DNA of 64,000 nt, taken from positions 40,858,001 through 40,922,000 of the forward strand of contig CM075943.1 in the NCBI GenBank assembly GCA_038030265.1, given 5' to 3'. Under the pieces are notes generated by a model. That model had not been told where the DNA came from, made no database searches, and saw only the letters and a list, made by a program, of their open reading frames with translations. This DNA is from Corythucha ciliata (Eukaryota; Arthropoda; Insecta; Hemiptera; Tingidae). Shown here piece after piece: positions 11,874-22,479 of this stretch. A program made the translations under genes and the position numbers. Every line of letters starts with the position of its first letter. Position 1 is the stretch's first letter.

Positions 11874-12609
11874 GGGCCCATTCAGACGGGTGCACGTGAG
11901 CGCGCTCACGAGAGCCGCTTGAACTGGCTCAGTGTGAAAAAGCTCGGCTCATGAGCTCGCTCAAGACGCCCCTCCTTTTTACGATTACTTCCAGCCATAT
12001 GACAGTGTAGAGAGTAGCTCAGTTCACTGGTAATGGAAGTAAACAGAGCGATTGCCTTTTAGAAGCGCCACTTCTATTTTATAGATACAAATCGCTCACT
12101 CGGAAGAATATTAGGTACAACTCAAAAACGTTTTTCTGACCTAAACAGTTGGATTAAATAAAATTAAATTAATCCAAACTGGAATGGCCAGAAAAACTTT
12201 TTTGAGTTGTACCAGTATTCTTCCGAGTGAGCGAAATATGAGGAAGTGCATTTCAGTGGAGGAAAGGATCGCTATAACACTCAGGTAAGTTTGGCAAAAT
12301 TTAATGAGTACAAAGTTTTCCTTAATACTAACAATAAACAATAAGTAAAAAATCCAAAAAATTATCAAATTCAAGAAAGCAAAAGTGAAAAGAGAAAGAG
12401 CGAGCTCAGGTTTGAGCTCGTGTGAATGGCTCCACAGACTTCTTTGTAAACCCAACCGCCGGCGGTCGGAGGGGAGAGCCGCTGTACGGCTCGTGAGCCG
12501 GTGAGCCGGCTCTCAGAGCTCCCGTCTGAAAGCCCCCATTGTATCTTGTGTAAAGCTAACCGCTCCAGCTCTCGTGAGCGCGCTCACGTGCATCCGTCTG
12601 AAAGGGGCC
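11874..12609. mobile_element. 736-bp MITE inserted in the gag relic
   Basis: The left end GGGCCCATTCAGACGGGTGC and the right end (read inverted) GGCCCCTTTCAGACGGATGC share about 45 bp of terminal inverted repeat that contains the palindrome GTGAGCGCGCTCAC. It is flanked by TA (possibly TAA). Gag coding resumes directly at its right edge, so the boundaries are reliable. It has no transposase. TA/TAA target choice suggests a Tc1/mariner or PIF/Harbinger type helper. Confidence 0.85.
12093..12233. repeat. Palindrome nested inside the MITE
   Basis: CGCTCACTCGGAAGAATATT at 12093 is mirrored by AGTATTCTTCCGAGTGAGCG ending at 12233. The arms are about 46 bp around a short AT-rich centre. It is either a second small element or part of the MITE's own fold. 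Confidence 0.75.
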
Positions 12610-12779
12610 TAAGACCTTTCCAAGCGTCTCGCTCGTCTCGAGCAAGGTCGCTCTACTTCTCCCCCTCGCAATCGTCGGAACTCACCAAAACAACGCAGTC
12701 CCTCAGATCGACCTTCCTCCTCTTTTTGTTTTTATCACGAAAAATTCGGTGAAAAAGCCAAGAAATGTCGTTCCCCTTG

Positions 12780-13800
12780 TTCTTTTCCAAAAAACTAATT
12801 TAATAGCGCTTCTTCTCAGTTCTAGCCACGAACCAACGGTGTGTTTATACTTATATCCATGCAGTTGCAGTTTTTCTGAATTTTAGCCACAAATTAATTA
12901 ATGGCATTACTACATTGATTGATAGTGAGTTGCCAGAGGGGATGTTTCTAGAGCAGGCATGCGTTAAAAATGTTGCTAATAGAGTCAAGTATTTTATTTT
13001 GTGGACTTCAAATCAATGCAACTCTTTTGGCCGAAAAATAAATCTCTATGGTAAAATCTCCGTAGTCCTGGCCGGTAAGTTAATTTTATAGAGGCTAAAT
13101 CACCACATTTCTGACCATACATCCAACGCGGCTTAACAGGAACCTGAAGCTCTCGTTGTTCTCTAAAACAAAAGGGCACCGAATTTTCGTACTGCTTCAC
13201 CGAAAAATGCAAAATTGCACAACAAACTGCCGAAAAGAGCGACGCTTCTGAGAGTGCGAGCGTTCAAAAAGTGGCTGAAGAACTTTTTAATGGCAACGCG
13301 TTTTACTCCGTTGATGAATTCTTTGCCGTCGACTCCTGTGACGAAGTCCAGTTTTCAGGCGCCGTATAAATTTTCCCGCCAATCGTGGCCACGCAACCGA
13401 CATCCCCGAAGTCCAAGGAGGACTTCTCTCCTTGAGGGAACCCAGCTCCAAGGTCGAGACTGATGTCCTTCAGGAAGGACTCGGGCGTCTCTGAGGTCAC
13501 CGTTGTCTACATTTGGAAAATTTTGTCTTATCATAGGGCCACGAAGTTCGAGGAATACCAAACAACTCAAGGAAAATGAAAATATCGATCAATAAAATTC
13601 AGTCCTAGCCCCCTTTAATCCGGCATATTTTATTTGAGGTACACGGTGAGTAGACGTGGAATGAAGGGGAACAAAAGTTGTTCTAATCACCTACATCAGT
13701 ATTTATTCATCGTAACTATGAATAATAATTTCGTCAAATAACAACAAGCTACTTCTTCTTCTCATTCATTAAAATGCTCAAACTACAAAATCGCCGACGC
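12780..13800. other. Array remnant and unassigned stretch
   Basis: 12790-12900 has a few forward 30-bp array units. 13200-13570 is fairly GC-rich with open frames on both strands (for example 13303-13500 minus), but none has recognisable motifs or supporting splice sites. AATAAA on the minus strand at 13706-13701 lies about 100 bp past the odorant receptor stop and is a plausible polyadenylation signal for it. Confidence 0.4.
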
Positions 13801-13803
13801 TCT

Positions 13804-14740
13804 TTAGTCGACCGAAGGTGTCCCTTTAAAAGCGCCAGTTTGCAGCACACTGAAGAATGAGAACGCGTAACGAACAACCTGAATCAAGCACACAAAATGA
13901 CCTCTTTAGTTAGACCGTCCGAATACACGAAAAAGCAGGGAGGGGCAGGGGGGACAGACGTCAATGAAAACACCCAGAGACACTGTTTGTACGCCTCCAG
14001 CGGATATGGCGAGGTCAACGTTGCATCTCGCCTGAATAATAAGCCAGTAGGGGCATATAACTTTACTGAAATCAATCCAGTCGGACGAGTACAAGTTGAA
14101 AGTGATTGTTTTGTGCTAAAACAAATGATCAATTGGAGTTTATTATTCTCCCTTTGTTTCTCTTTGTGTTTTCGTCCTTACAGTATCGAGTATCTTCTGA
14201 CTGTACCAACAGTAGAAGAAACAAAACACAACTTCGGTGCCCAGAAAACAGAAAAAGGAGAATTTAACCACAGCAGAAACGTCCTTGAATACAAAAACCA
14301 GTCAGTTAACAATAAATAGTTGAGAAAGTTCAGCGTTTATACAAGAAAACACTCACCGCGTTAAACACGTAAGCTGAGAGGCAAATGAGTAGTGTACTGG
14401 AATATATCTTGATCATAACCAACATATAGCTGTATGTATAAAGATTGTGACAAAATCTGTAAATCGATTAAATAAGATTGCTGAAGTAGGTCATCAAAAT
14501 TGAAGGGAGGGGGGGACCTGATCATAAGTTGGTGGTGCTTAACGGACTCAGTAACACAGGTTCGTATACAGGCGTGAAATGTAGGAGAATTTCTGTAGTC
14601 ATCATCACTACAGCTGCTAGACTTCAAATGGTGTTGGCTGAGAAGAAGATGTTTTGCCCTTCGGTGGAAATTTTTCAAAGTTATCGCCAGAACCTGCCCG
14701 AGGTAACCGACGAGGAGTAAGGACTGCGCCAAGTGAATTG

Positions 14741-14774
<34 letters not shown>

Positions 14775-15509
14775 AACTGAGTATGGGCGGCGTGAGCGTG
14801 AATGGCAAATCCGAGGTCTAAGGCCAAAAAAAGGACGGCCGATATTGTTATTATGTAGTACTCTATCAGCATTATTATCATTTTGAAACTTCCGACGATG
14901 TCAAACGGGAACCATGTAGTAACTGGAATAAATGTAACTACGCCGTTTTCTGCCGTGACAAAAATGTGTGAATTAAATAAATAAACCGGATTTAAACAAA
15001 TTAGTTTGCCTCTTCTCGGTTCCTGCAATCGACCCGACATTACATCGTAGGTTGATCTGGCGATTATTAGAACCCCTGCAGTAATGGCGATAGTGCTGAT
15101 GAACCCTCTGTTTTAAACATTCCAACATCAATACTATTACGAGAACCCCCCCCCCCCCACAAGTCATTCACAAAATCATCAAAGAGTTAAACACACTTGA
15201 CAATGAAATTTATTCTTGATTCCGACTTCCGGGTCAAAATTTTTATTTCCCGTCTAGTTTCTTCATCGAGAGTCGAACCGTAGTCGTGAAATCGCCGACC
15301 CATATCGATGAAAATCCCGTCGAGACATTTCTTATGGCGAACGACTATAATAGAAACGGACATCGCTGTGGACAGAAGCATGGTCCAATGAGCTGACTCA
15401 AAACGGAGGCCGATGTCGTCCGATGACACGATCACGGTGACGCTCAGGAAAACGGTTTCAACAGTCGAAAGGATGTAGTAGATGAGAATATTGACTTTTG
15501 AAGCGGTTC
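13804..15509 (-). CDS. Insect odorant receptor (7tm_6), N-terminal exon missing
   Basis: Six minus-strand exons join with matching phases: 15509-15197, 15107-14771, 14723-14424, 14283-14182, 14115-13960 and 13878-13804 (TAA at 13806-13804). They give about 426 aa. Family marks, in order: an early membrane segment (ILSTVETVFLSVTVIV), an extracellular-loop region ending ITTWFPFD-like (seen as VTTWFPFD), the HH motif in VKHHQLMI, a late membrane segment FCFLGTEVVFCFFY, then LYSSDW and LIIQARCNVDLAISAGG, and the classic C-terminus VVRYAFSFFSVLQT. Such proteins sit in olfactory neuron membranes as ligand-tuning subunits with Orco. The first exon here begins with two bases of a split codon, so a short upstream exon exists but was not found. 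No stop or frameshift is seen. Exon 3 is the least certain: its middle is poorly family-like. Confidence 0.9.
14724..14770 (-). other. 47-bp poly-T intron of the odorant receptor
   Basis: On the minus strand the intron is GT followed by about 28 T residues, a short mixed stretch and CAG. Both flanking exons are in phase 0. Such a small, almost homopolymeric intron is unusual, and its T-run length is prone to change or to assembly error. Confidence 0.7.
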
Positions 15510-16740
15510 CTATGGTGGGTGGGGGCGGGGGAGACGTGGGACAACAGATTTTTAAACTTGCTTAAATTCTTTAGTGAGTGCAGAGTCGTCTATACCTGTC
15601 GGGTAACAGGCGCCCAGAAAATACAAAATGCCGTAATTTTCATTAAAGCCTCTACGAAGCGATTGTTCGTTCTGTTGAAAATAACAAAATTGCATCGTTA
15701 ACGCAGTCTGCAAGGATCAGTACCGAAATGTGATTTTTGGACTTGACATTACGCAAGATCAAGGCTTTTGGACGCAGAAAAAAAAAAAAATTGTTTTCGT
15801 TAGACCTTTCAGCACTTGCCTTGCAATTTTTCAAGCGCCATTACTTTCCGGTGACATCAGTAATTGTTTCAACTACCTTCCTACCTTTTCCTGTTTGCGT
15901 TGAACATCATCTGCACCCCTTCCGCTGTCACCTTTTCCACTCATTTTTACTCCCTGCGCTCTCAGTAACTATCTGTGACTTATGAAATACCTACGCGCGA
16001 GGTACCAACTTATTGGGAACTCGTTAGGCAAAAACTAGTCAATCGGTTGCGACCATGGTACCATACAAGAATATAGCATGCCAGCTTTGAGAATAGAATT
16101 CATTAATAATCCAAAATTTCTAATGTCCCCGTTTATTATTTATGGCATCAGCGATTGTATAAGAAGACGCACGACATCATAGTTCTGGATAATTCCAATT
16201 TTTAAAGTGGACAGAAGAGCAGGGACGGGGAGAGACAATCGATTTCATTGTAGGAATTATGGAAAATTTTAGAAAAGAAATACGGAGGAGTGGACAATGT
16301 GGTGGGGAGGGCGGTTACCACCAGACTATTAAATTTTCAAGCACCCGACAAGGCAACCAAGTACATCAGCCTCACGAGGGTCACTATTCACTACAAAAGA
16401 AAGATCGTTACTCAAAAGAAACTCAGAACTTGAACTATAAACCATTCAACTTTTTATAGCAACGAAAATCTGTAAATGCCGCCCTCAGAACTCAAGTTTT
16501 CTAAATGAAAACTGGTAATTTAGCTACAGAAAATATACTATACAATTGCTCTGAGCAATTTTGTGTTGAATATTCCATTAAATTTTCTAAATTAAATTAA
16601 TTTTCCAAATTCTTAATTAAATTTGTTGAATTTTAACTATGATTACCGATTCCGGAAATTGACTATATTTTCTCCTAACAAAAAACGCCTTTTGTTTTGC
16701 ATGCCTGCGCCCAAATAGGATTGGATAGGGATGAAGTGCT
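15510..16740. other. Unassigned stretch upstream of the odorant receptor
   Basis: The receptor's missing first exon should lie here on the minus strand. A frame near 15920 (beginning MSGKGDSGRG, followed by GTAGG) was considered but has the wrong phase. No other gene is evident. Confidence 0.4.
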
Positions 16741-17507
16741 TTGATAAATTTTTTCAATGTTAAGGAAAACGTGAGTGCCATTCTAGGTAAAAACACGTAT
16801 GTTGAACAAGGTTTGATCAAACGTGTTGAAGCAGCGTGTCCAATACGACGTGTTCGATTTGACGGCGTGTTCGATGAGATAGGATGTTTAAAACGACTCG
16901 AGTACGATATCGACTTGAAACCCGGATCGAATCTTATCATTCACCCTCCAAGGCATGTACTCATAGCATTCGAGACAAGATTAAGGCAGAACTTGATGAA
17001 ATGACCAGGCAAGGAATCATGAATCCCGTTTCTGAACCCCCCCCCCTCTGCAGTCAGCCCGATAGTAACAGTCGTTCAGAAAGATAAACGCCATGTTTGC
17101 ATTGAACACTCAGCAATCAACTAACACATCCTTCGAAGACATTATCCTCTGAAAACCATAGAAGATATTGCAGCACGATTGAATGGATCGACTGTTTTCA
17201 CCAAACTCGACTGTAGGCGGGGGTTCTGGCAAATTAAACTGACTTCAAAAACTTCGAAAATGCTAACATTTTGCTACTCCTTGGCCAGATATACCTACCT
17301 AAAAATGCCCTTTGGAATTGCCTCAGCGCCCGACGTATTCCAAGAAGCAATTTATCGATTGTTTGAAGACAATAACGAACGTTGAAATCTCGATGGACGA
17401 CATCTTGCTACACGCTCCTAATGAAGATAGACTAAAAGACCTCACAAATCAAGTTTTGATACGCCTTTAAGACAGCCAGGTCTGAAACTTAATGGTGACA
17501 AATGTGA
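16741..17507 (+). pseudogene. Decayed Ty3/mdg-type pol: start of reverse transcriptase
   Basis: The pre-RT linker (HPPRHV) leads into a diverged RT start (AELDEMTRQGIMNPVSEP), then the RT core FTKLDCRRGFWQIKL and MPFGIASAPDVFQEA, then a catalytic MDDILLHAP in a shifted frame. Frameshifts occur near 16960, 17035 and 17380, plus internal stops. The phrasing is of the Mag/K02A2.6 group. Coding is cut at 17507-17515 by a hAT element and resumes at 21325. Confidence 0.85.
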
Positions 17508-18132
17508 GTTCAACGCAGGGCTTCCACTTTGAGAGAAATTTTCCTTTTTTGGGAAATTTTGCATTTGAGAAAGAAAAAAAGGGGATTTTTTAAAAGGGGG
17601 AAATAAAGGGAGAAATGGGAATTTTGTATTTTTTTTGTTTGTATTTCTTTCAGGAAATTTGAAATTTGGGATGGACTTAATGCTTATTTTTCGGAAATGT
17701 AATCATAATATAGTACACGATAGCATATTATGTATCAAGGATGTATATTGGAGGGTTTATTTTCCGAAAGATAAGTTTAGCAGCTCGAATTTAGGAGCTC
17801 CAATAAGCCGATATTTCTGGAAAACAATTGGTAACCGTGCTTTATTTGCTTAGGGAATAACGAATCTTACTTCCTGGGTAGTGCATTTCAATCACTACAG
17901 CATGATTTGAAGGGGGTAAGCACCAGTTTACATACTGGTTCTACATAAAAAGTATTTCCGGCCCTGATAGGGCGTGGTGGTCTCACAATTTAGTTTGCAA
18001 TATTGATAATGTCCAAGAATCCAAATTCGATCCCTTAAAATACATAATGTAGGTACTTAATGTATGTAAACATGGAAATGAGTTAGGCCAGCAGAAATTT
18101 TCCAACCTCACAATTTCGATGTCTTTTTTTGC

Positions 18133-18228
18133 CATGCCTTATTAGAACGCAGTGGTATAGAAAGTGTATTCAGTGCGCTGGGAAACATAAATACAGGCAT
18201 TCGTACTAGTTTGTCCGGTGAATCTACG
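18133..18228 (+). pseudogene. hAT transposase C-terminal (hATC) remnant
   Basis: The fragment contains ERSGIESVFSALGNINTGIR followed by TSLSGE. It matches the hATC dimerisation signature (S-x-x-V/I-E-x-V/F-F-S ... N-x-x-T-x-x-R-x-x-L). It is open for only about 32 codons and is then interrupted by the nested MITE. It is in the expected place for the 3' part of the host hAT's own transposase, oriented plus. Confidence 0.8.
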
Positions 18229-18233
18229 TCCAG

Positions 18234-18725
18234 CAGTGGCGGCGGAACCGGGGGGCAGGAAGGGCGGCCGCCCCTCCGGAATTTAGCCTGAGGGGGCGTC
18301 GCCCCCCAGGCTTTAATGCCAATCTTATTCTACCCCGCAGACTGCACCCAAGCTTCTTATTCTATCCTTTTCGCTTCTTATTCGAGGACCAAGCGACCGT
18401 CTCTCAGATCGAAAATCCTGGATCATTTACGAGAAGATGAAAAATACCAATGCCTAGAAAATTTGCCCCCCCCCCACCTTTCACTTTTCTGCAGAATTTT
18501 TGTTAGGCATATTATTGATTCTTCTTCTACACTTTACCCCTGCCATCTGACAAACGGGGGCGATCCACCTATCGGCCCCCCTCCCTGGAGAGGGTTTCAG
18601 CCCAAATGTAAGCAATATGAAGGACATTTATTACATCTCCCTTCCCCCACGAGCACACAGCCGGAATCGCTGTCTCCGGGCTACCGGAATCGCTGCCTCC
18701 GGAAAGATTTCTAGTTACGCCCCTG
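18234..18725. mobile_element. MITE nested inside the hAT element
   Basis: The left end CAGTGGCGGCGGAAC and the inverted right end CAGGGGCGTAACTAG are loosely matched termini of the CAGTGGCG family seen again at 44729-46831. The flanks TCTACGTC and TCTGCGAT may be a decayed 8-bp duplication. The interior is C/G-rich at the left and carries repeated CGGAATCGCTG-CTCCGG near the right end. Confidence 0.6.
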
Positions 18726-18784
18726 TCTGCGATCCCACACTTTGCTACGTAAATGTATTTGAATGTTTTGAACTAAGAAACCTA

Positions 18785-19296
18785 TATTAGTCCAGGAGCA
18801 GGTTCGAAAATCGTGCACTTTTGAGTCAAGCTTCAAACTTTGCAGGCGTGTTCTAGATGGCTGATGAGTTGATTTTAAGATTGGAGGCAATCGCGACATC
18901 GCATAGGACAGTAGCGAGTCATGAAAGCACGCGTTTTCACATCGAGTAGGATAAAAAATCATGTTTTTATGTAAAGACGCGTAAAAGAAGCTGCTGCATG
19001 ATCCACGTGCGGTATTAATTGATCGCTCCAATGTTTTTTTTTCGAACTCAGAGCAGTCTAATGTAGTTCTTAACAGCGCTTCAACCCGGAATGAGTTTGA
19101 AGAAAGCGCTGAAACGGTGGAAATACTAAAATTTTCAACGGCTATCTTGAATAACAGCCGTCCTATGCGAGGTCGCGATTGCCTCCAATCTTAAAATCAA
19201 CTCATCAGCCATCTAGAACACACCTGCAAAGTTTGAAAGCTCGACTCAAAAGTGCACGATTTTGCTAATTTTCTTGAATCTGCTCCTGGACTATAT
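18785..19296. mobile_element. Foldback element of about 510 bp
   Basis: The arm 18785-18912 (starting TAGTCCAGGAGCA, including GATGGCTGATGAGTTGATTT) is repeated inverted at 19160-19296 with few mismatches, around a centre of about 250 bp. There is no coding. It would form a strong hairpin if transcribed. Confidence 0.85.
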
Positions 19297-19344
19297 GTGT
19301 AGCATAGCATGTATAGCTATAAGTATACGCAGGAGCTAAAGTGC

Positions 19345-21170
19345 GTCTTTTCGAGACGAGAAGAGAGATGGCCGGACTCGCCTCGTTCGGCCACTCCTCG
19401 AGGCTTGAAAATACACTTTAGCTTCGTGGTGTACATACTACTTTTTATTCTAGGGCTTAGGGCTTCTTAGAGCATCGATATTGAAAGCAGAATAAGATTT
19501 GAAATTTGATGGCAATTCGAAAAAGTTATTCCATGTTTAGATAATGTCACTGAACTAAGGCTCTATAAGTTCCAACGAGTACTGACAGTCGCCATATTTT
19601 GTCTCCCCTGCAAATGTGGATCAAATAGATTTGGAATCTCTCATATGCCGCCATGTTTGGTCAATTGGCGGATCAAGTGGATTTGATATCTCTCAATCAC
19701 TGCTGCGGTCGTATAGGTTAACGCTCACCAGCCAATCACAAACCCTTCCCACTCTAAAGGATCACATGTGGCGCATGTTGTCAGTACCTGCGTGTAACTA
19801 TAGGTTCACTAACTGAACCGCTGATATTTTTACTCAGTTGTTTCAAGTTTTTTAATTCGTAAAATGTAGAGCGCTTCAACGCAAGTGTATGAAGCACAGT
19901 CCGAAAAAATTACTTTAGAGCCTAGGGTCTAAAACGCCGTAAAATTTGCGGCGGTAATAGTATATTACATTACAATTCCAGGAAAGTGGTTATTACCTGC
20001 GAGGTTTTTCCATTTGGCGGGCGAGGCGGAGGCCGAGCCCGCTTAAAAAAACGAATAGGTAAATCCTCTTCCTACAAGTGATGAACATACGACTTTTTTC
20101 ATGCGACAGCAAGGAAATGATAAAATTATTTAAAACATTGTGATTAAATTTAACGTGAAGCTGCAACTTCCTGAACTTCCGAACGAGGTTATAAAAACCA
20201 GGAAGGTTTGGTTTCTTGTGTGGAATTGGAACAAGAGAGGTGAGAGAGCCGGTGTTTGAGTCAAGTATTTTTGTGCATATCCAGCAGTGTTTCATTCCCC
20301 TTGGTAAGAAAATAAATTGATTGAAGTTTTCTATAAAATACTATCCACCTTCCATCCTCGATTGGAATTCCTGGTTTTTGTTGTGAAGGACTTTGACAAA
20401 CTGACCACTGACTTCTCGTGTGTTAGTTCAAGAAGACCTTAAACGAGGTTATAACCCGAATTCATTTACTTTCCGTACTAGGACGGAAAATATTCTCTGA
20501 ATCAGTACAGAAATTTTCTCGAATGTCACTGTGCACTGGTCAATTTCCCAGTCACTTTTGGGTAGAGAAAATGACTACTTTCGGTCGTGTGAAAAATACT
20601 TTGGCTCCTAGGCATGAAAAAAGACACTTTTGGACTCATTCGCGGCTGTAAAATTCGGTTTTAGCATCATGTAGGATAAAAAAAAAAATTATTAGTCAAA
20701 AACCTATCAAGAATCAGGCCGTTGTATGTATAACACATTCAAATCATTCCCAAAATGCTGAAAATTCAAGACTATTGAGCACCTCCATACAATACCATGT
20801 CTCCTCTATTTACTTAAAATTGAGAACTACACTACACTTCACCTTTCTATCAATGAAAACTAAGGATGGGATGGTAGTGAAGGGTATGGCGGGAAAGGGT
20901 GGGGGGGAGAGCCTTAATTTTCGCCCCCCTTAACCCAAAATACTGACGGCAAGTGGGGCTTTTATGCGTAAAGCTGGGGATGAAAAAATAAAAAATTAGC
21001 TCAATTTGATATTTTAAATGGCAATAAGCTGTCAATATTTTCAATCAATTGCGAGGAGCTAAGAAAAATCGGCCCCTTCGGATTCTTTGTTTTCATAATT
21101 TTTCAATTTCTTGTATTTTTCATAATTAAAATGTCCGTTGGAGCAACAAATTAAGCAACCTTCTTTCTTT
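19345..21170. other. Non-coding interior of the hAT element
   Basis: A small inverted pair GCTAAAGTG/CACTTTAGC brackets about 19337-19424. The minus frame 19993-20295 has no family features and is taken as chance. Nothing else is recognisable. Confidence 0.4.
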
Positions 21171-21324
21171 TCAAAGGATTTTTGCTAAGAAATTGAGAGG
21201 TACTTTTCAATGAAACAGGGGGGAAAGAGAGGGAAATTACAGCTTATGCAGGAGGGAAATAAGGGAAATTTAGGGTTTGGGAGAGGGAAATTTAACATTG
21301 CGGAGTGGAAGCACTGGTTCAACG

Positions 21325-22470
21325 AGAAATTTCTTGGTCATGATATAACAGCCGAGGGAATCAAACCAGATCCAGAAAAAGTAAAATAAATAAGACGACT
21401 GCAAACACCATCAAGTAGGTCCGAACTTCAGAAATTTTTAGGAATAATAACAAATCTTCCGAAATTCATTAGTGACTTAGGCACTATAGCCGCACCACTG
21501 CGCGAGCTTCTTAGAAAAGAGGTCCAATGTTACTGGGACAGTCCTCAGCAGAATGCATTCGAGAGTCTGAAAAGAGCACTAAAAAATCCTCCAGTTCTAG
21601 CACTTTATGACGTGACGCAATCAGTCGACGCGAGCAGTACAGCTCTGGGAAGAGTCCTACTCCAGAAAGGAAGGTCTGTCACATATGCGTCAAAATCTTT
21701 AACCAAATCTCCACGACTTTGCCTACAAATTGAAAAAGAAGCCTTAGCACTACAATTTGCATGCCAGAAATTCCACAACTATATTGATGGGAGACGGTTG
21801 ACCATAGAGACTGATCATAAACCTCTTCAAACTCTTCTGAACAAGAACATCGTGCAAGCTCCTTCAAGACTAAAAATATTTTTATTTTTATGTCAGCGTG
21901 TATTCTCCTACAATAGCGGACAAGAGAAGGTCCGAACTACATATCGCTGATGCTCCAAGTATAGGGACTGTATTAATCAAGAATCAGATAAGCCCGAATG
22001 TGAAGATATGAAAGTAAACATCAAATTACCAGTTTCGACATCCACAGCAGAAGAAGTAGCTTCGTGTACTGCGAACGATCCGGAGCTGCAAGCACTAGTT
22101 GAACAAATTCGTAACGGTTGGCCAAAGAAAGAACACGAGGCTCCGGAGGAAATCCAGCCGTACTTCAAACAAATAGACTAATTATCGATTCAGGACGGAA
22201 TAGTTCTAAGAGGGTTTAGACTTGTGATCCCTCGATCACGTCGTCAATAATGTCGCGTCTGCACGAAGGTCACTGAGGACTTCAACGAGCAACGGTAACC
22301 GTTTTCTGGCCCGGAATAACGAGTGACATTACAGCTTACGTGAATCGATGCCATGTGTGCCAAAAAACTAACTTTTCTCCAAACCGAGAACCACTGATTA
22401 TGATAGAAATTCCTACCGGACGAAATTACGCGTCACGCGTCCAGAAACCAATGAAGGATGCCTAAATCAA
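21325..22470 (+). pseudogene. Decayed pol, continued: RT thumb, RNase H, integrase zinc domain
   Basis: Reading resumes with EKFLGHDITAEGIKPDPEKV, then the connection region, RNase H (DASSTALGRVLLQ, LTIETDHKPLQTLL) and the integrase zinc-binding module (HEGH ... WPGITSDITAYV ... CHVC). Several stops and frameshifts are present (near 21388, 21945, 22010, 22180 and 22275). The integrase catalytic core is absent after about 22430. Confidence 0.88.
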
Positions 22471-22479
22471 ATTAAATCT

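Larger units (their letters stand above)
11239..12798 (+). pseudogene. Broken gag gene of a Mag-type LTR retrotransposon
   Basis: TGGTGACCCCGACG at 11239 has the form of an LTR-element primer site and is followed by ATG at 11268. The gag core (frame 11362-11751) has the family phrase LWFEQLEAQF and a typical gag helical region. At least two frameshifts break it, near 11300-11330 and near 11715. The reading then stops at a 736-bp MITE (11874-12609) and resumes after it with a basic serine/arginine stretch and a zinc knuckle of form C-x2-H-x9-C-x3-C (CFYHEKFGEKAKKCRSPC), ending at TAA 12796-12798. No pol follows. Non-functional relic. Confidence 0.85.
17516..21316. mobile_element. 3.8-kb hAT element inserted in pol, 8-bp target duplication
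   Basis: The left terminus CAGGGCTTCCACTT and the inverted right terminus CAGTGCTTCCACTC form hAT-type terminal repeats. The octamer GTTCAACG lies immediately outside both ends (17508-17515 and 21317-21324), a perfect hAT target duplication. The reverse transcriptase reading continues across the duplication, confirming both ends. Subterminal regions are rich in GGGAAATT. Inside are a transposase C-terminal remnant (18133-18228), a nested MITE (18234-18725) and a foldback (18785-19296). The rest is non-coding, so the element is dead. Confidence 0.92.

Noticed and set aside
13303..13500. A minus-strand frame with fairly even codon use, next to the odorant receptor
   Set aside because: No motif and no convincing splice sites; overlapping frames on both strands are equally open.
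13826..13849. An alternative last exon of the odorant receptor starting at a later acceptor
   Set aside because: It would code only seven residues without family likeness; the upstream acceptor at 13879-13880 gives the canonical receptor C-terminus.
15880..15925. A minus ATG exon (MSGKGDSGRG...) as the odorant receptor N-terminus
   Set aside because: Its donor leaves the wrong phase for the first confirmed exon, and the sequence lacks receptor character.
16259..16459. A plus frame upstream of the pol relic as possible gag
   Set aside because: No gag or zinc-knuckle motif.
19993..20295. A 100-codon minus frame inside the hAT element
   Set aside because: No resemblance to hAT transposase or any other family recognised.
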